Notes: generated by a model from the sequence alone, not told the origin. A stretch of DNA of 64,000 bases from Synergistes jonesii (GCF_000712295.1 NZ_JMKI01000004.1:24077-88076); one strand, 5' to 3'. Counted from the first letter of the stretch, positions 42,954 through 52,144 are shown. Numbers and translations are program-made.

Positions 42954-45371
42954 ATGAAAAGGAAACTTAATGAGATTTCTCTCAGAACGTGGCTCCTAGT
43001 ATTGGTTTTGCTGTTTGTTCTGCCTTCTATATCCTTAGCGGATCCTCCTGAGATTCCATGGGGTGGGGTTAACAGAGCTAATTTGGACTACCCAGAATAT
43101 CTTAGAAGCTACCATGATAAGAAATTTGAGGCGACTAAATTTGACTTTAGTTTTTTGCCGAGGGTAACGAACGGCAAGAGCAGCAGTGTGCTGGGTGAAA
43201 AAGCCTATCAGGCGACGCAGGATGAGCTTATTGGCTATATCGCTTCGCTTTCACCGAAAAATTTACGCTGGAAGATAATCGGCGAATTTCCAAGCTATGG
43301 AAAGGCTGAAGGCGTGGCCTCTGTCTCCGACGGGTCGTTTAAGCTACCGCTTCTTGTCTTCAGCGATCCTCCGGTATTCTCACCGAATGAGGTAAAGGCG
43401 CTGAAAAAACCGGTAATATGGCTGCAAGGTCAAATACACGGCGGCGAATCAAGTGGCGGAGACGCGATGCAGGTCCTTGCTAAACGGTTGGCGGAGGGTG
43501 ATTTGAACTATCTGCTGGAAAAGATATCTGTGGTCATTGTTCCTCGGTATAATGTCGACGGTGCATGGAGAAACCAGCGCGGGACAAATTCTTACCGCTA
43601 CCGTATCAACATAGACCAGAACCGCGACAATCAGGGCTTTGAGTCCGCGATAACAAGAACGATGCACAGACTTGTCAATGAATACGAACCTTTCTTCTTC
43701 GGTGATGCCCACGAGATGGGATTTACGACGGGAACGGGCTATGTTAAAGGAGAATCTACAAGATTGACGATAGACTGGAGCGGATATGACATCGCCACTC
43801 TTATAGCCCCGATTTACAATCACCCGGAAAAACTGAAGAAATATATAACCGACGTGTTTGAACCAGCGTATCACAAAAACGTGGAAGACAGAGGGTTGAA
43901 CTGGGCATGGTATACGCAGACTTCTACCACCCCTCCCGGAGAAACCCCTGGTAGAGTAGTAGGACTGCGTGGCTATGTTTCTGCCGACGTAAGAGCAAAG
44001 AGTGGCGATGAGATCGTCTGTGTCACAGCTGCGGACGGGGGCGAAAAATATGTCCCTCTGCAAACATTTGACGGGGCGATTGACACGGGAATTACAGATC
44101 CGTCTTTCGGCCTTAAAGGAGCCTGCAGTATTTTGACAGAGTCTACGACTCCTGCTATAGGGGTGAATTTAGGACTTCGTGTCGCAGGACATGTTTCGGT
44201 ATATGAGTCGGTTCTCAAAACAGCGTACGAAAGGGCCGATGAATTTTACGATACAGTATTGCAGGCGCGGGCAGATATGGCGGCCCGCGGCAAAAAAGTT
44301 GCCGACGACAACAGGCTGGTTCTTACGATCCATTATCCTGAAGAAAGCGTTAAGCATAATATCCCAGTGTTGACTGCCATTCAGGATGCCGCCACTATGT
44401 CATGGTCTGTAAAGCCAGGAGTATTTGAAAGCAAGATGTTCCTTTCAAGAAATGGAACGCCCAATATTTCAGTTGTTCAACCGCGGGCGTATGTAATCAA
44501 AGCCAATGATGCCACAATTGCCAGACTTGCACATTCCGGCGTCGTCTTTGAACGTCTGAATAAGGAGAGCGAGATTGAAGTAGAAGCATATACCGTGGAT
44601 GCGGCGTCTGCAAAGGTGGGCGACACAAACTTGGTTCCTTCGGGAATGAGCGGCTGGAGTGACGCAAAGGTAATAACAGCGGTATCAACGACTAAGAAAA
44701 AGGTAAAGTTCCCTAAGGATACATATATCATGTATATGGACCAGGTGCGCGCGACTCATGCGGCATATGCCTTGGAGCCTCTTTCTCTAAGAAACTATGG
44801 TAATTATTACCTTTGCATGAAGACTGACATGCCGAAGATCGGAGGAGACCCGGTAAGCGAAGGTTTCTTCAAGGCGGATGTTGGAGACGAGTATCCCGTG
44901 TACAGATACATGGGTACGGAAAAGCTTGACAGCTACTCGATCGGTCAGCTTACAGCTCCACTTGCTACGGAAAATTCTATGGTAGAATGGGTGCTCCCAT
45001 ACAGCGCGGCAGAGAAGGACGAGATTGCTGCGGAACTCGGCATGGACGTATTGTGCATAAGCAAAGCGTGGATGTGGTTGAAAGGTAAAGAGTTCACCGC
45101 AACAATGCCCGACAGCGCTGGAGATGTGGATTTAAGAGAGGCGCAGTGGTATGCGTATAACTGGAAAGACAAAAAATATGAGAAACTTGCAGCGTCAGAT
45201 GACGGTTACCAGATAAAAGAGGAGTTCATCGATGATGGTAATAATGTCAAATTGATAGCCGCCTCTGAGAAAAAAGCGTCTGGCAGTAGTGGGGGGTGCA
45301 ACGCTGGAGCGTTTGCGCCAATTTCCTTACTTTTTATTTCGCTTGGTCTATTGGTGGTCAGGAAGAGATAG
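42954..45371 (+). CDS. Secreted M14-family zinc carboxypeptidase with Synergist-CTERM anchor
   Basis: An 805-residue exported protein. A signal peptide (WLLVLVLLFVLPSISLA, about 13-29) precedes an M14 metallocarboxypeptidase domain (about 85-420). Zinc ligands are predicted in LQGQIHGGESSGG (HxxE) and GDAHEMGF, with YNVDGAWRNQRGT. A long C-terminal accessory region (about 440-770) follows. The end, SSGGCNAGAFAPISLLFISLGLLVVRKR split at GG-C, fits the Synergist-CTERM sorting signal. It should be processed and held at the envelope and digest external peptides. GC is clearly lower than its neighbours. Confidence 0.82.
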   Translation: MKRKLNEISLRTWLLVLVLLFVLPSISLADPPEIPWGGVNRANLDYPEYLRSYHDKKFEATKFDFSFLPRVTNGKSSSVLGEKAYQATQDELIGYIASLSPKNLRWKIIGEFPSYGKAEGVASVSDGSFKLPLLVFSDPPVFSPNEVKALKKPVIWLQGQIHGGESSGGDAMQVLAKRLAEGDLNYLLEKISVVIVPRYNVDGAWRNQRGTNSYRYRINIDQNRDNQGFESAITRTMHRLVNEYEPFFFGDAHEMGFTTGTGYVKGESTRLTIDWSGYDIATLIAPIYNHPEKLKKYITDVFEPAYHKNVEDRGLNWAWYTQTSTTPPGETPGRVVGLRGYVSADVRAKSGDEIVCVTAADGGEKYVPLQTFDGAIDTGITDPSFGLKGACSILTESTTPAIGVNLGLRVAGHVSVYESVLKTAYERADEFYDTVLQARADMAARGKKVADDNRLVLTIHYPEESVKHNIPVLTAIQDAATMSWSVKPGVFESKMFLSRNGTPNISVVQPRAYVIKANDATIARLAHSGVVFERLNKESEIEVEAYTVDAASAKVGDTNLVPSGMSGWSDAKVITAVSTTKKKVKFPKDTYIMYMDQVRATHAAYALEPLSLRNYGNYYLCMKTDMPKIGGDPVSEGFFKADVGDEYPVYRYMGTEKLDSYSIGQLTAPLATENSMVEWVLPYSAAEKDEIAAELGMDVLCISKAWMWLKGKEFTATMPDSAGDVDLREAQWYAYNWKDKKYEKLAASDDGYQIKEEFIDDGNNVKLIAASEKKASGSSGGCNAGAFAPISLLFISLGLLVVRKR

Positions 45372-45380
45372 AATAACATG

Positions 45381-45429
45381 AGATTACAAGTACGCATTTT
45401 TTCTTTTTCAGAATGCGTACTTGTAATCT
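45381..45429. terminator. Long perfect inverted repeat after the carboxypeptidase gene
   Basis: An 18-bp arm (45381-45398) pairs perfectly with 45412-45429. The loop is T-rich (13 nt). It ends the carboxypeptidase transcript or acts as a processing/stability element. A T-run follows only inside the loop. Confidence 0.65.
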
Positions 45430-45499
45430 GAAAAATGAACTCTATCCGGTGTTCAATTCAAAAAAATTAATTTAACTGAATTAATAATAGCAAAATTCC

Positions 45500-45528
45500 T
45501 TTACATATGCCTGGAATAATTATAAAAT
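45500..45528 (+). promoter_or_regulatory. Promoter of the liv operon
   Basis: TTTACA (45500-45505), a 17-nt spacer and TAAAAT (45523-45528), with a ~40 nt leader before the TTG start at 45577. Confidence 0.6.
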
Positions 45529-45576
45529 AAGCAAGGAGTCTGTTGCTACACCAATACAATATGGAGGTGCACTATA

Positions 45577-46725
45577 TTGAAGAAAGTGCTAGCTTTACTA
45601 ACATTGGCAGTTGTGGTTTTTGCGGCCGGAGCGGCGTTCGCGGCCGAGCCGATCAAGATCGGCTATCTTGCCGCTCTTACCGGCGACTATGCGCAGTACG
45701 GAATTACCGAGGTCAACATGGCCAAGATGGTCGTAAATGACATCAACGCTCAGGGCGGCCTTCTCGGGCGCCAGATCGAACTTATCCCGTACGACACGAA
45801 GACGCGCAACGAAGACGCGGTCAACGCGGTCCGCCGCATGATCGAAAGCGACAAGGTCTGCGTAATCGTAGGGGCCAACTCGAGCGGCATCAACATCGCT
45901 ACGGCGCCGATAGTCGCAAAGGGCAAAACGCCGCAGATCTCCACGGTGGGGACGAACCCGCTCGTGACGGTCGACAACAAGGGACGCGTACGCGACTATT
46001 CGTTCCGCATCTGCTTCACTGACCCCTATCAGGGAGCCCTTGCCGCCGACCTTGCCTACAACGACCTCGGCAAAAAGAATGCCGCCATCCTCTATAACGT
46101 AGGCTCCGACTACGCGCAGGGGCTTCGCGAATTCTTCGTCAAGAATTACGAGAAGCTCGGCGGCAAGGTAGTCGCCGACGAAGGCTTCCGCGAGACTGAC
46201 GTCGACTACCGCGCTCAGCTGACGAAGATCAAGAACGCCGGCGCAGACCTTCTCTTCCTCCCCGGCATGGGCAAGGATATGGCTTTGGCGATCAAACAGG
46301 CCCAGGAACTCGGACTTAACGTCACGATCGTAGGCGGGGACGGCTACGGTGAATTCATGAACGAGATCGCCGGCGACGCGATGAAGGGGACTTACTGGAT
46401 CAACCACACTTACCTCGAGGATCCCGAAATGGCTCCGATATTCAAACGCTATAAGGAAGTCTACAATGACGACTGCAAAGAATTCGTAAACGGAACGATG
46501 GCCTACGACGCCATGTACTGGGTCATCGACGCCATCAAGCGCGCCGGCAAGGCCGAAGGCCCCGCGATAGCTAAGGCTCTCGAAGCGACAAAGGGACTGA
46601 AGCTCCACCACGCGACGCTCACGATCGACCCCGAAACGCACAATCCGCTCAACAAGGCCGGCATAATCCTCAAGGTCGGCGACGACCTTCACACGAAGTT
46701 CTACAAGAAAGTGGAGCCGAAATAA
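45577..46725 (+). CDS. livJ: Branched-chain amino acid ABC transporter, substrate-binding protein
   Basis: A 382-residue periplasmic binding protein. A signal peptide (LALLTLAVVVFAAGAAFAAE) is followed by a type I periplasmic fold: IKIGYLAALTGDYAQYG, VGANSSGINIATAPI and GGDGYGEFM. The TTG start lies 9 nt after GGAGG. A terminator-like hairpin at 46741-46781 separates it from the permease genes, a usual way to make more binding protein than transporter. Leu/Ile/Val binding is the family norm; other amino acids are possible. Confidence 0.93.
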   Translation: MKKVLALLTLAVVVFAAGAAFAAEPIKIGYLAALTGDYAQYGITEVNMAKMVVNDINAQGGLLGRQIELIPYDTKTRNEDAVNAVRRMIESDKVCVIVGANSSGINIATAPIVAKGKTPQISTVGTNPLVTVDNKGRVRDYSFRICFTDPYQGALAADLAYNDLGKKNAAILYNVGSDYAQGLREFFVKNYEKLGGKVVADEGFRETDVDYRAQLTKIKNAGADLLFLPGMGKDMALAIKQAQELGLNVTIVGGDGYGEFMNEIAGDAMKGTYWINHTYLEDPEMAPIFKRYKEVYNDDCKEFVNGTMAYDAMYWVIDAIKRAGKAEGPAIAKALEATKGLKLHHATLTIDPETHNPLNKAGIILKVGDDLHTKFYKKVEPK

Positions 46726-46740
46726 GTTTCAAACGTATCT

Positions 46741-46781
46741 TGCCCAGGGAACAGCTTTGCTGCCGCCCCTGGGCATTTTTT
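46741..46781 (+). terminator. Attenuating terminator between livJ and livH
   Basis: TGCCCAGGG (46741-46749) pairs with CCCTGGGCA (46767-46775), then a T6 run. Partial termination here would bias expression toward the binding protein. Confidence 0.75.
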
Positions 46782-46826
46782 AAGCCCGGCAACGTGCGGG
46801 CATAATGAAAGGCTGAGGTGTTGCAG

Positions 46827-47708
46827 TTGGAGACCTTTATCCAGCAGCTTATAAACGGGCTCTCGCTCGGCTCCGTTTACGCTCTTATTGCAGTTGGCTA
46901 TTCGCTGGTCTACTCCGTTCTTCTCTTCTCAAATTTCGCCCACGGCGGATTTCTTGTAATAGGCGGCTATATCTGTTATTTCGCGCTTCGCTCGGGCGGT
47001 GCGAACATATGGCTTGCCTCTTTTGCCGCTCTCGTAGGCGCGGGCCTTTCGGCGATCGTCGTCGAACGCCTCGCCTATCGTCCGATAAGGGAGCGCACTC
47101 CGATTACCCTTTATATGCTCATCGCCTCGATGGGCATGAGCATCGTGATCGAGAATTTGTTCGTCGTTACCATAGGAGGACGCTTCCGTGCGCTGCCTCC
47201 GGTAATTCCGACTAACCCGGTAAATTTCTTCGGCATAGCGACCACGAGCGCGTTTGACATTTTGTCGCTCGTGACGGCCGTCGTCTTCCTCGTCGGCCTG
47301 CAGCTCTTCCTCGTCAAAACGAAGTGGGGGCTCGCGATACGCGCCGCTTCTTACAACCTGAAGACCGCCGGACTTATGGGCGTCAACGTCAACAGGCTGA
47401 TATCGATAGTCTTCTTCGTCGCCGGGCTTCTCGCCGGCGTCGGAGGGATATTCCTTTCCGTCCGCTACACCCTCTACCCGCAGCTCGGCGCGATAACGAC
47501 GAAGGCCTTTGTCGCGGCGGTAATAGGGGGGCTCGGCTCTCTTCCGGGCGCCGTCGTCGGCAGCCTGATACTCGGACTTGCGGAAATGATGACGGCGGGG
47601 TTCATCTCCAGCCAGTTCCGTGACCTCGTCGTCTTCGGTATACTCATCATAACGCTGATCGTGCGTCCGACCGGACTCTTTGGAAAGTCCGTCGGCGAGA
47701 AAGTGTAG
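46827..47708 (+). CDS. livH: Branched-chain amino acid ABC transporter, permease LivH
   Basis: A 293-residue membrane permease with about eight hydrophobic segments. Family blocks are IQQLINGLSLGSVYALIAVGY near the N-terminus, ERLAYRPIRERTPIT and SVRYTLYPQLGAITTKAFVAAVIGGLGSLPGA split across the late loops. I take the TTG at 46827, 8 nt after GAGG; TTG 46821 and GTG 46818 overlap the site. It pairs with LivM. Confidence 0.93.
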   Translation: METFIQQLINGLSLGSVYALIAVGYSLVYSVLLFSNFAHGGFLVIGGYICYFALRSGGANIWLASFAALVGAGLSAIVVERLAYRPIRERTPITLYMLIASMGMSIVIENLFVVTIGGRFRALPPVIPTNPVNFFGIATTSAFDILSLVTAVVFLVGLQLFLVKTKWGLAIRAASYNLKTAGLMGVNVNRLISIVFFVAGLLAGVGGIFLSVRYTLYPQLGAITTKAFVAAVIGGLGSLPGAVVGSLILGLAEMMTAGFISSQFRDLVVFGILIITLIVRPTGLFGKSVGEKV

Positions 47709-47716
47709 GTGCTGTG

Positions 47717-48604
47717 ATGGAAGGTTATGCCGTAGGTATAGTGACGCTATTGGCCATCAACTGTATAGCCGCCCTCGGCGTGTCGCTCTTTACCGGCTTT
47801 ACCGGCGTGTTCACGCTCGGGCACGCCGGATATATGGCGATAGGTGCCTACACGGCGGCGATACTTACTGTCGAATATGAAGTGAATTTCGTAGTTGCGA
47901 TAATGGCCGGCGGAATCCTGGCGATGATACTGGCCTACCTGATCGGCATCCCGACGTTGAAGCTCGTCGGAGACTATTACGCTATAGCCTCCCTCGGACT
48001 CGGCGAAGCTATCCGCCTCATCATCGAGAACTGGAACGACGTCACTCGCGGCGCGCGCGGCTATCCCGGGATAGAGGACTACACGTCGATGCCTGTGGCG
48101 CTCGCCTTTCTGGCTGTGATGACGGTAGCGATGTTCTTCCTGGTCTACAGCCGATACGGGCGAGCCTTCAAAGCGTGCCGCGACGACTATGTGGCGGCGT
48201 CGCTGCTCGGCTTCAACACCGCCCATTACCGCGTGCTGAGCCTCGCGATCTCCGGCTTTTACTGCGGGGTGTCCGGCGCGCTTCTGGCCGGCTTCATGTC
48301 CTTCATCCAGCCGGTCATGTTCGACATGGCCAAATCGACGGAGCTCGTCTCGATCGTCGTCTTCGGAGGGCTTGGTTCGATGAGCGGCTGCATGATCGGC
48401 ACGATGATACTGACGCTCGTCACGGAGCTCTTCCGCCCGATATCGCAATACCGCATGCTCATCTACGGGCTTGTCCTTGTACTCATCATGGTAATGCGCC
48501 CCGAGGGCATCATGGGCACGAACGAGCTGACGGTCTCCTATATCAAAAAACTTTTCTCAAGGAAGAACAAAAGGACGGCGCCCGCCGGAGAGGAGGCCCG
48601 CTGA
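47717..48604 (+). CDS. livM: Branched-chain amino acid ABC transporter, permease LivM
   Basis: A 295-residue permease with about nine hydrophobic segments. Conserved regions are LGVSLFTGFTGVFTLGHAGY near the N-terminus and VSGALLAGFMSFIQPVMF. A cytoplasmic Lys/Arg-rich C-terminus closes it. It starts 8 bp after livH (ATG 47717, or GTG 47714), and its stop overlaps the livG ATG by one base. It forms the membrane heterodimer with LivH. Confidence 0.93.
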   Translation: MEGYAVGIVTLLAINCIAALGVSLFTGFTGVFTLGHAGYMAIGAYTAAILTVEYEVNFVVAIMAGGILAMILAYLIGIPTLKLVGDYYAIASLGLGEAIRLIIENWNDVTRGARGYPGIEDYTSMPVALAFLAVMTVAMFFLVYSRYGRAFKACRDDYVAASLLGFNTAHYRVLSLAISGFYCGVSGALLAGFMSFIQPVMFDMAKSTELVSIVVFGGLGSMSGCMIGTMILTLVTELFRPISQYRMLIYGLVLVLIMVMRPEGIMGTNELTVSYIKKLFSRKNKRTAPAGEEAR

Positions 48605-49374
48605 TGGCAGCCCCGCTTCTTGAACTGAAGGAAGTCAACAAAAGATTTGGCGGCGTTCAGGCCGTCAAGGATATGACGTTTACGGTCGAAAGGGGAGAGC
48701 TTGCCGGGCTTATCGGACCGAACGGCGCGGGAAAGACGACGATATTCAACCTCGTCACCGGCGTTTACGACGTGACGAGCGGCAGCATAGCATTTAAAGG
48801 AGATAGCCTCAACAAGCTGAAGTCTTACCAGGTCATAAGGAAGGGCATCGCGCGCACCTTTCAGAATCTGCGCCTCTTCGCCGCCTCGACCGTGCTCGAG
48901 AACGTCATGACGGCGGCGCAGCAGCATTACCAGTATTCCTTCGCCGAGGCTCTGACTCATCTCGGCCGCTGGAAGGGCATGGAGGCGAAGACGCGCGCCG
49001 AAAGCATGGAGCTTCTCGACCGCGTCGGGCTCGCAGACCGCGCCGGGCAGGCGGCGGGAACGCTTCCCTACGGCCTGCAAAGGCGCCTTGAGATCGCGCG
49101 TGCGATATCGCTGCGCCCCGAGCTGCTTCTTCTCGACGAGCCGGCCGCCGGCATGAACGCCGACGAGGTCGAGCAGCTCAACGTCCTTATCACAGGGATA
49201 CACAAGGACTTCGACCTCACGATATTGCTCATCGAGCATCATATGGACGTGGTGATGGCGATATGCCCGCACATCGTCTGCATGAACTTCGGCGCAAAGA
49301 TAGCCGAGGGAACGCCGGAGCAGATACAGAATCATCCGGACGTCCTAAAGGCGTACCTCGGAGAGGAGGAATAG
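48604..49374 (+). CDS. livG: Branched-chain amino acid ABC transporter, ATP-binding protein LivG
   Basis: A 256-residue ABC ATPase. Walker [10 protein letters not shown], Walker [10 protein letters not shown] and the [15 protein letters not shown] signature region are all present, with the LivG-type [17 protein letters not shown] segment. The ATG overlaps the livM stop. Its C-terminus [19 protein letters not shown] is the LivG end. It energises uptake together with LivF. Confidence 0.95.
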   Translation: MAAPLLELKEVNKRFGGVQAVKDMTFTVERGELAGLIGPNGAGKTTIFNLVTGVYDVTSGSIAFKGDSLNKLKSYQVIRKGIARTFQNLRLFAASTVLENVMTAAQQHYQYSFAEALTHLGRWKGMEAKTRAESMELLDRVGLADRAGQAAGTLPYGLQRRLEIARAISLRPELLLLDEPAAGMNADEVEQLNVLITGIHKDFDLTILLIEHHMDVVMAICPHIVCMNFGAKIAEGTPEQIQNHPDVLKAYLGEEE

Positions 49375-49376
49375 CG

Positions 49377-50108
49377 ATGGAAGAAAAAACGCCGATCCTT
49401 TCCGTTAAAGACCTCGTCGTCAATTACGGTGCGATTCAAGCGCTGAAGGGTGCGTCGCTCGACGTTTACCGCGGAGAGATCGTCGCGGTCATAGGCGCGA
49501 ACGGCGCCGGAAAGTCGACGATGATGAACGCGATAATGGGAGCCGTGCCCCGCGCGTCGGGGGAGATCTTGCTGGACGGCAGGCCGCTGCCTTCGAAGAG
49601 CTACCTCGTCGTCAAGGATGGCGTGAGCCTCTCGCCGGAGGGACGCAAGGTCTTCGCCCCCCTTACTGTGCTCGAGAACCTTGATATGGGCGCCTTTCCG
49701 CTCTCCGATAGGGCGGGTATAGAAAAGCAGAAGGAAGAGGTCTTCGATCTCTTCCCGCGTCTGCTCGAGCGTAAGGATCAGTACGCCGGGACGCTGTCGG
49801 GAGGAGAGCAGCAGATGCTCGCGATCGGCCGCGCGCTGATGGCGAAGCCTCGCGTCCTTCTTTTAGACGAGCCGTCGCTCGGGCTTGCGCCTATCATCAT
49901 CAACGAAATCTTCAAAGAGCTGACACAGGTCAACAGGCAGCTCGGCATGACGATACTGATAGTCGAGCAGAACGCGAAAAAAGCGTTGCAGCTTTCGCAG
50001 CGCGCCTACGTCATACAGACCGGCAGAATCGTGATGGAAGGAAGATCCGAGGAGCTGCTGCACGACCCGGAGATAGAAGCAGCCTACCTCGGAGGGAAAA
50101 AGAAATAA
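49377..50108 (+). CDS. livF: Branched-chain amino acid ABC transporter, ATP-binding protein LivF
   Basis: A 243-residue ABC ATPase, partner of LivG. Walker A GANGAGKST, signature LSGGEQQMLAIGRALM and Walker B LLLDEPSLGLAP are intact. The ATG at 49377 follows GAGAGGAGGAA, 2 bp after the livG stop. It ends the operon before a strong terminator at 50140-50187. Confidence 0.95.
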   Translation: MEEKTPILSVKDLVVNYGAIQALKGASLDVYRGEIVAVIGANGAGKSTMMNAIMGAVPRASGEILLDGRPLPSKSYLVVKDGVSLSPEGRKVFAPLTVLENLDMGAFPLSDRAGIEKQKEEVFDLFPRLLERKDQYAGTLSGGEQQMLAIGRALMAKPRVLLLDEPSLGLAPIIINEIFKELTQVNRQLGMTILIVEQNAKKALQLSQRAYVIQTGRIVMEGRSEELLHDPEIEAAYLGGKKK

Positions 50109-50139
50109 GCGCGCGTAGCTCATACCTATGTCGTCTTTT

Positions 50140-50187
50140 AACAAGAAAAAGAGCGCCGAAATGGTTCAAAGCGCTCTTTTTCTTGTT
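50140..50187. terminator. Terminator of the liv operon
   Basis: A 17-bp perfect stem (50140-50156 with 50171-50187) with A-rich left and T-rich right arms; works on the plus strand and perhaps on both. Confidence 0.8.
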
Positions 50188-50222
50188 TAATAGAGCTAAA
50201 ATTTTTATATCGCTGTGAATGA

Positions 50223-50401
50223 TTACCTGATAGTGAATGCGTGGTATACTTTATCGACCGGCGGAAAGCGGCAGGAATGCAGGTGCTTTCGCACGTGGGG
50301 CAGATAAAACGTTCTCTTTTGGTATGCGCGAAAGGAGCGGTAGTTGTGGATTTTGATTCTGCGCCTGTAATAATCGTTGATTGGAGTGCGCGGTTTTGCT
50401 G
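50223..50401 (+). other. Short open frame of uncertain status before the ABC remnant
   Basis: An open frame of about 59 codons (start perhaps GTG 50241) reads ...VVYFIDRRKAAGMQVLSHVG... and stops at 50401, without a recognised domain. A weak promoter-like TTACCT/TATACT (50223-50250) overlaps its start. It may be another decayed gene fragment. The rest of 50188-50413 shows nothing else. Confidence 0.25.
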
Positions 50402-50413
50402 AATGAGGAGCGG

Positions 50414-50590
50414 ATGCAGTTGGCGGAAATGAAAGCAGACAGCGCTCAGGTGCTGGCCGCAAGGGGCGTTGTGAAAAATTTTGGCGGCATTCGCGCTTTG
50501 CGCGGCGCTGAAATTGCCGTAAACGCCGGCAAAATTGTTGACGTCATAGGCGACGGCGGCAATGTAGGACAGTTCGATGGCTATAAATAA
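50414..50590 (+). pseudogene. Decayed N-terminal fragment of a sugar/nucleoside-type ABC ATPase
   Basis: About 58 codons from the ATG at 50414 (GAATGAGGAG upstream). RGVVKNFGGIRALRGAEIAV matches the start of RbsA-like ABC ATPases, but the Walker A position reads GDGGNVGQFDG instead of GxxGxGKS/T, and the frame ends at once. It overlaps the PsuG-like gene by 14 bp. It may persist as a leader for that gene; it cannot bind ATP as an ABC protein. Confidence 0.6.
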
Positions 50591-51380
50591 AGAGGGGCGC
50601 CCCAGCTTTCTGGTCGAAAGCTGCCTGCTTGCCTTCGGACTGCCTTCTGTAGGCGAAGTGGAGCTTGCCCGTGAATGGGAGGCGGCAGGCTCAGGGGATG
50701 CTCTCATATGCTGGTTGGAAGACGGTGAGATCGTCGTCGGTACTATAGAGAGATTCCTTTCCTTCCGCTCAGGCGCCCCAAGGTACAAATTTTCTTCCGA
50801 CTCACTGGAACGGGCGCTGAAAGACAGGCTGTCAGGCGCGCTGACGGCATCAGCGACTATGGAGGCATGTCGCCGCTTCTCTGTTTCGTGCGCCGTATCC
50901 TGCGGTATAGGCGGCATAGGCGATGTAAAAGGCGAAGAAGTCTGCTCAGACCTGTCTATGATAAGAGATTCCGGCGTCGTCCTGATCTGCACGTCGCCTA
51001 AAGATATGCTGGACATAGAAGCGACCGTCGGATGGTTGCTGCGGGAAGGCGTCCGTGTTCTTGGAGACGGCGGCGATGTCTGCACCGGTTATGTCTTTAA
51101 CGGACGGCCCGTACGTTTGAGCGGCAGCTGGCGCGGCGGAGACCTTCGTCCGCCTCTGTTGCTTCTGCGCGGCATCGCGGCCGATAAGCGTATGCAGGAC
51201 GAAGAGATATTAAAGCGTGCGGTCTGCGAAGCAAAAGAGGCCGAACGGCGGGGCGGTTACTTCCACCCGGCCGCCAACGCAGCGCTCGACAGGCTCTCCG
51301 GAGGCTATTCGTCGCGGTTGCAGCTCGCTTCCTTGTTGGATAACATCAGATTTGCAGCAAAGCTTGAGCTCAACTTATGA
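50577..51380 (+). CDS. PsuG/IndA-family pseudouridine-5'-phosphate glycosidase-like protein
   Basis: A 267-residue protein similar to pseudouridine monophosphate glycosidase, which cleaves PsiMP to uracil and ribose-5-phosphate. Conserved landmarks are VESCLLAFGLPS (Glu), KFSSDSLERAL (Lys near 91), ATMEACRRF, CGIGGIGDV, and ICTSPKDMLD (second Lys). It is shorter and more divergent than E. coli PsuG (about 310 residues), and an Asp-binding region near the metal site should be checked. No psuK kinase is adjacent. The ATG overlaps the upstream remnant. Confidence 0.7.
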   Translation: MAINKEGRPSFLVESCLLAFGLPSVGEVELAREWEAAGSGDALICWLEDGEIVVGTIERFLSFRSGAPRYKFSSDSLERALKDRLSGALTASATMEACRRFSVSCAVSCGIGGIGDVKGEEVCSDLSMIRDSGVVLICTSPKDMLDIEATVGWLLREGVRVLGDGGDVCTGYVFNGRPVRLSGSWRGGDLRPPLLLLRGIAADKRMQDEEILKRAVCEAKEAERRGGYFHPAANAALDRLSGGYSSRLQLASLLDNIRFAAKLELNL

Positions 51381-51382
51381 AT

Positions 51383-51424
51383 AAGTAAGGTAGAGACGGA
51401 AAAAGTCGAGAAACTCCCTTACTT
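51383..51424 (+). terminator. Terminator-like hairpin after the PsuG-like gene
   Basis: AAGTAAGG (51383-51390) pairs with CCTTACTT (51417-51424) over a 26-nt loop; the loop has further weak pairing and TTTTC follows. Confidence 0.5.
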
Positions 51425-51564
51425 TTCACGCTTGATTTACAGAAATCTGTCTGAAATTAAGAGATTTTGTGTAACGCACGATCGGCAACTACATTTGCGC
51501 ACGGTATTTGCATTTTTTTTGATTTGTGTTACAATTTAAATGCTAATTTCAGAGGGAACATCTG

Positions 51565-51595
51565 GAAGAGTGGGTTTGCCCACTCTTCTTTTGTT
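51565..51595 (+). terminator. Leader hairpin upstream of rimP
   Basis: GAAGAGTGGG (51565-51574) pairs with CCCACTCTTC (51579-51588) on a TTTG loop, then TTTTGTT. A -10-like TACAAT lies about 30 nt upstream. A terminator-type stem so close to a translation operon suggests attenuation of rimP-nusA, which fits known feedback by NusA. That link is inference. Confidence 0.65.
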
Positions 51596-51610
51596 ACTGG
51601 GGGCGGTTTT

Positions 51611-52114
51611 TTGGAGAAAGGACTATATGACGGTGTGAAGGAGGAGCTGCGGGCCCGCGTTGAGGCGCTTGGGTACGAGTGCGCCGGCGTCGAGCTCGTT
51701 TCCGAGGCCGGTGCGGACATCCTGCGGGTCTACCTTGAAATGCCCGGGGGCGTCGATACCGGGGACTGTGAGACCGTCTCGCGCGAGCTGAGCGCCTATC
51801 TTGACACGATAGAGGATAAATTGCCGGAGCATTACCTGCTTGAAATAAGCTCTCCGGGAATCGAGCGCTCTCTCTTCAATGCCGCGGATTACGTGCGCTT
51901 CGCCGGTAAAGCCGCGAAAATTTACCTCAGGAAGCGTGGAGAGAGCGCCGAGGGGATTCTCGGGGGCATAACTCCAGAAGACGAAATAATGATAGAGACA
52001 TCCGACGGCCAGCGGAAAATTCCGATCGGAGAGATAAAGCGCGCTCATCTTATCTGCGCCCCGCAGAAGGGGCAGAAAAAATCCTTCAGAAAAATTCCCA
52101 AAAAGAAAAAATAA
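51611..52114 (+). CDS. rimP: Ribosome maturation factor RimP
   Basis: A 167-residue RimP for 30S subunit assembly. The N-terminal alpha/beta domain (about 1-82, ELVSEAGADILRVYLE) and the C-terminal SH3-like domain (about 85-155) are visible, with LLEISSPGIERSLF as the marker. A lysine-rich tail ends the protein. I take the TTG at 51611 behind GGGGGCGG. First gene of the rimP-nusA-infB operon. Confidence 0.92.
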   Translation: MEKGLYDGVKEELRARVEALGYECAGVELVSEAGADILRVYLEMPGGVDTGDCETVSRELSAYLDTIEDKLPEHYLLEISSPGIERSLFNAADYVRFAGKAAKIYLRKRGESAEGILGGITPEDEIMIETSDGQRKIPIGEIKRAHLICAPQKGQKKSFRKIPKKKK

Positions 52115-52144
52115 ACGGCAGTTTGAAAGGGGAAAAACGGAAAA

